64,000 bases of DNA from Phoronis australis (Eukaryota; Phoronida; Phoronidae), in the NCBI GenBank assembly GCA_002633005.1, contig NMRA01000061.1, forward strand, positions 325,088 through 389,087, read 5' to 3'. Under the pieces are notes generated by a model. The model was not told where the DNA came from, made no database searches, and was given only the letters and a program-made list of their open reading frames with translations. Of the stretch, positions 61,673-64,000 are shown piece by piece. Position 1 is the stretch's first letter, and every line of letters starts with the position of its first letter. The position numbers and the translations under genes are program-made.

Positions 61673-61742
61673 ACAGATGTCAAAATAATAACCATCAACG
61701 CATTTAAAAATGCGTTAATGGTTATTGTTTTCACATTTGTCA
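61673..61742. repeat. Near-perfect hairpin with about 34-bp arms
   Basis: The arms AATAACCATCAACGCATTT and AAATGCGTTAATGGTTATT pair with one mismatch and almost no loop. Pairing extends outward through ACAGATGT/ACATTTGT. It lies just right of the left direct-repeat copy. Confidence 0.85.
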
Positions 61743-62066
61743 CTTTATTTTTTTATATCGGCCATTAGGGTTTATTTCGCATAACTCATCTCTATTTCTT
61801 TTGTTCAGTTCAACGATCGTGGTCTAGCTCATTCAGCCACCTACCTCGTCGGCTACAAGATTACTCTGCATTTCCCCCCTCCCCCCATCCCGGGTGTCTG
61901 TTCAATTTTTTTCTTTTTCTCTTTCTAATTATACATTACCTGTTAGGCCTTTTGCAAGTTTTTTCTTTATAATCTGTACATTTTCTTTAGGCTCTTCAGG
62001 CAGTTTTTTTCTTCTTTTTTTTTTGTTCCATCATTAAGGACAATTGATTGTACACGCCGGTGACGT

Positions 62067-62196
62067 TTTTTTCCCATACCCATCTTGCAAACTCTTATTT
62101 AATTCTTCTACTTACGTCATAATGACATTATTCTCAATCCTCATCTTGTTTTACTCTGTAACATAGCTCATGGGGTACCCCGGGCAAATAGATTAC
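62067..62196. repeat. Direct-repeat pair, right copy
   Basis: Diverged copy of 61515-61648, ending only 14 bases before the stop codon of the unrecognised gene at 62210. That gene's 3' UTR therefore probably includes the repeat. Confidence 0.75.
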
Positions 62197-62209
62197 TATA
62201 AACAACCTC

Positions 62210-62705
62210 CTAATCTCCTGCATGAGTGGAGACCAGGTTGAAGGGCTTATCATAAATCCAAGTTCCACGATAGAAGGGAACTTTTAGACCATGGTCATCA
62301 ATACTCTTAGTTTCCACTTGTTCGTTCTTCAGGAGAAAAGGCTTGCTAAGAACTGACAGTTCGTTATTCCTTGAGATCATACTTAGGCTACAACAGCACG
62401 TGACAAGTGGGGTGATGGCTTTGGAATCTGCTTCGTTCCCAAGACAATAAACCTAAACATAAGGAAAATACAGACTCTGTATATTCTAAAAAAGATTTAC
62501 ACACTTAGTTAATCGCGAATGCCTATGAATATGCCGGACTTGCTGCCTGACTGAGGTAAGGCACCTCGCCTAGGTAAGTCTTGGTGTATCAAGGTTTGTA
62601 ACTGTTATTTTCATATGTACATGTAGACCAGGCAGACCTCTATTGTGCATAGCATTTGAAGTAAAGTGTCGGACTTGACTCTGAAGTTTAGAAAGAAGTT
62701 CATTT
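62210..62705 (-). CDS. Unrecognised gene, last two exons
   Basis: Exon 62621-62705 follows an acceptor CTTTCTCCAG and ends CAT|GTACAT. It encodes NELLSKLQSQVRHFTSNAMH and on to LPGLH. Exon 62210-62452 follows TTATGTTTAG and has 80 open codons: VYCLGNEADSKAITPLV, a CCC run, SKPFLLKNEQ, LKVPFYRGTWIYDKPFNLVS, ending THAGD-stop. The phases agree (0/0). The frame is too long and compositionally protein-like to be chance, although it has no early ATG. I do not recognise the family. Upstream exons should lie right of 62706, perhaps beyond the window. Confidence 0.6.
62491..62600. repeat. Dispersed repeat, copy 2
   Basis: AGATTTACACACTTAGTTAA, TGCCTGACTGAGGTAAGG and CCTCGCCTAGGTAAGTCTTG track 56608-56820 with a deletion. 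It fills most of the intron between the two exons of the 62210-62705 gene. Confidence 0.5.
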
Positions 62706-63183
62706 CTGGAGAAAGTTAAAATTAGTCATCCTGAAACATTTTGTGTGTGTCATCCTAAACAAGAGACATTGGTACACGTTTGGTGCGATTTTTATTAATA
62801 AAGAATAGTGGACTCTGGATCATGACACAAACAGAGACAAATGAACACTTGTTCCATAGTTTTTCAACATTCGAGAATGAAAAAAAATGCGAAGAAAGTG
62901 AAACGTTCCGTTTTTCTATTTAGTGAAACTGGAACGTAGGGCTGCGTTGCATGGAAATGCCAGTTTCGCCCAGTGTCAACAAGCGGGACATTATGATGTT
63001 ATGACGGAAAAATTGAAAAAGTGGAAGAAGTCAGCCAAGAGACAATTAACATGTACAATGTACACTGAATGAATTTCAGACACGAATACAATTATTTTGA
63101 AAACGAACTTCTCCGTGCAGCTATAGAAGTTGCAATTTCCGTGTCACACCCTCATGAAAGCGGTGTGGAAATCCAAAAATGCA
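62706..63183. other. Non-coding stretch, probably intron of the 62210-62705 gene
   Basis: No exon recognised. Its last bases carry the Pol III terminator of the tRNA. Confidence 0.4.
63175..63179 (-). terminator. RNA polymerase III T-run terminator
   Basis: TTTTT on the minus strand, four bases after the tRNA-Lys 3' end, the usual Pol III stop. Confidence 0.8.
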
Positions 63184-63256
63184 CGCCCGAACAGGGACTC
63201 GAACCCTGGACCCTCAGATTAAAAGTCTGATGCTCTACCAGCTGAGCTATCCGGGC
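63184..63256 (-). tRNA. tRNA-Lys (anticodon TTT)
   Basis: Full 73-base cloverleaf. The acceptor stem is GCCCGGA/TTCGGGC with discriminator G. The A box TAGCTCAGCTGG and B box GGTTCGAGTCC are canonical, and the anticodon arm CAGACTTTTAATCTG reads TTT. There is no intron, and CCA is not encoded. A T-run follows. It looks functional. Confidence 0.97.
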
Positions 63257-64000
63257 GCTTTGGGCGTAGCTACATAGCCATCTGTCCGTGTTCTGTTTCC
63301 TTCACCACGAGCATTCGCTCCTGGCCTGATCATATTGCCGACAACACGTAATGATGCAAGTCACGGCCATTTTCAGTGTGCTAAATACAACAGGGCACGT
63401 AAATCTGTATTTACTTAAAGATTTTAAAAAAATTATTTGCCACCTTTCATGAAAGTTTTATTGCCACCTGTTTTAAGTCGTTGATACAGCAAAGCAAATC
63501 CGAACATATAGAAAATTTACCACTTTCGATTTTTTGACTTTTTTCAAAATGTTACATTAAAATTTAAGCGTGTTAAAATCGTTTTGTTGGTGAGGGAACA
63601 TTTTCATGGTGTAACAGGATTAAACTGCTTCCTTTGTCTCATACAGTACATCACTGCAAAGACATGAAAAATTTAGGTCACGATGTTCATGTAAAACAAT
63701 TCTTGTACGTATGTCTTTAAAACTCAATGGGGACGTTTCGGTGGGTTTACCATTGGTCTAGTGGTCAGCGACTGGGATGAAGTTAGTCATGCTTGAAATT
63801 TCAGAACTTGGTTCCCTGTAGTGCGGTTGCATGAAACAGTGGCCCATGCAAATAGGGAAAACGGACTCAACTAAGTTCCCTAAATCTACAGCTTATGTGT
63901 GGTCTTATGAAACATTGATTAACCCGTTTTTCAGTATGCAGTTGGAATATCATTAATAAGACGATTTTTGACTGTGATACAAATCGAGAGTGAACTTTTG
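63257..64000. other. Right-hand end, no supported gene
   Basis: AT-rich. The only structure is a tRNA-like stretch at about 63741-63830. Confidence 0.5.
63741..63830 (+). repeat. Possible tRNA-derived SINE or tRNA pseudogene
   Basis: TTGGTCTAGTGGTCAGCGAC resembles the A-box region of Asp/Glu/Gly tRNAs. GGTTCCCTG about 60 bases on is only a weak B box, and stems do not close. Confidence 0.3.

Larger units (their letters stand above)
60830..62209. other. Intergenic region with repeats
   Basis: No gene is supported. Contains a hairpin (61673-61742), one half of a direct-repeat pair (61515-61648 and 62067-62196) and T-rich runs near 61900-62030. Confidence 0.5.

Overview
This is animal nuclear DNA. 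It is AT-rich, its genes are split by many GT-AG introns, and it carries many short dispersed repeats, but no operons or ribosome binding sites. The recognisable proteins are conserved across Metazoa, so the source is probably an invertebrate, perhaps a marine deuterostome. I cannot name the species from the sequence. One run of 102 Ns (43615-43716) and three single Ns (16618, 26810, 35600) show it is an assembled scaffold.

Layout. (1) 1-18761, minus: 5' coding exons of a PTPN14/PTPN21-type (Pez) tyrosine phosphatase, only the start of its FERM domain. The gene continues off the left edge. Its first coding intron is about 15.7 kb and is full of MITE-like repeats plus a 1.7-kb tandem duplication joined at an N. 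(2) 18762-25399: a LINE-like tail, two phase-compatible exons of an unrecognised minus-strand gene (20101-20745), hAT-like MITEs and a tRNA-like SINE. (3) 25400-27171, minus: an unrecognised acidic protein with four degenerate repeats of 53-64 residues behind a hydrophobic N-terminus. (4) 27172-31338: gene-poor, with a 4 x 50-bp minisatellite and a broken THAP-like fragment. (5) 31339-34868, minus: NOXRED1, complete in five exons. (6) 35984-45668, plus: SARS2, mitochondrial seryl-tRNA synthetase, in 13 recognised exons. Exons 10-12 occur twice around the N gap, most likely an assembly duplication. (7) 45669-49157: two MITEs with clean target-site duplications and a degenerate minisatellite. 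(8) 49158-58971, minus: CLPTM1, complete in 13 exons. (9) 59849-60829, plus: an intronless MpaB/Lcp-type (DUF2236) oxygenase-like gene. (10) 62210-62705, minus: the last two exons of an unrecognised gene. (11) 63184-63256, minus: tRNA-Lys(TTT).

The genes are not functionally linked. NOXRED1/SARS2 and CLPTM1/MpaB-like are head-to-head pairs separated by about 1 kb. NOXRED1 and CLPTM1 both have a YY1-type motif over the ATG with ETS-type motifs upstream. Exon borders were set by eye from reading-frame continuity, splice dinucleotides and remembered family sequences. No search was run.
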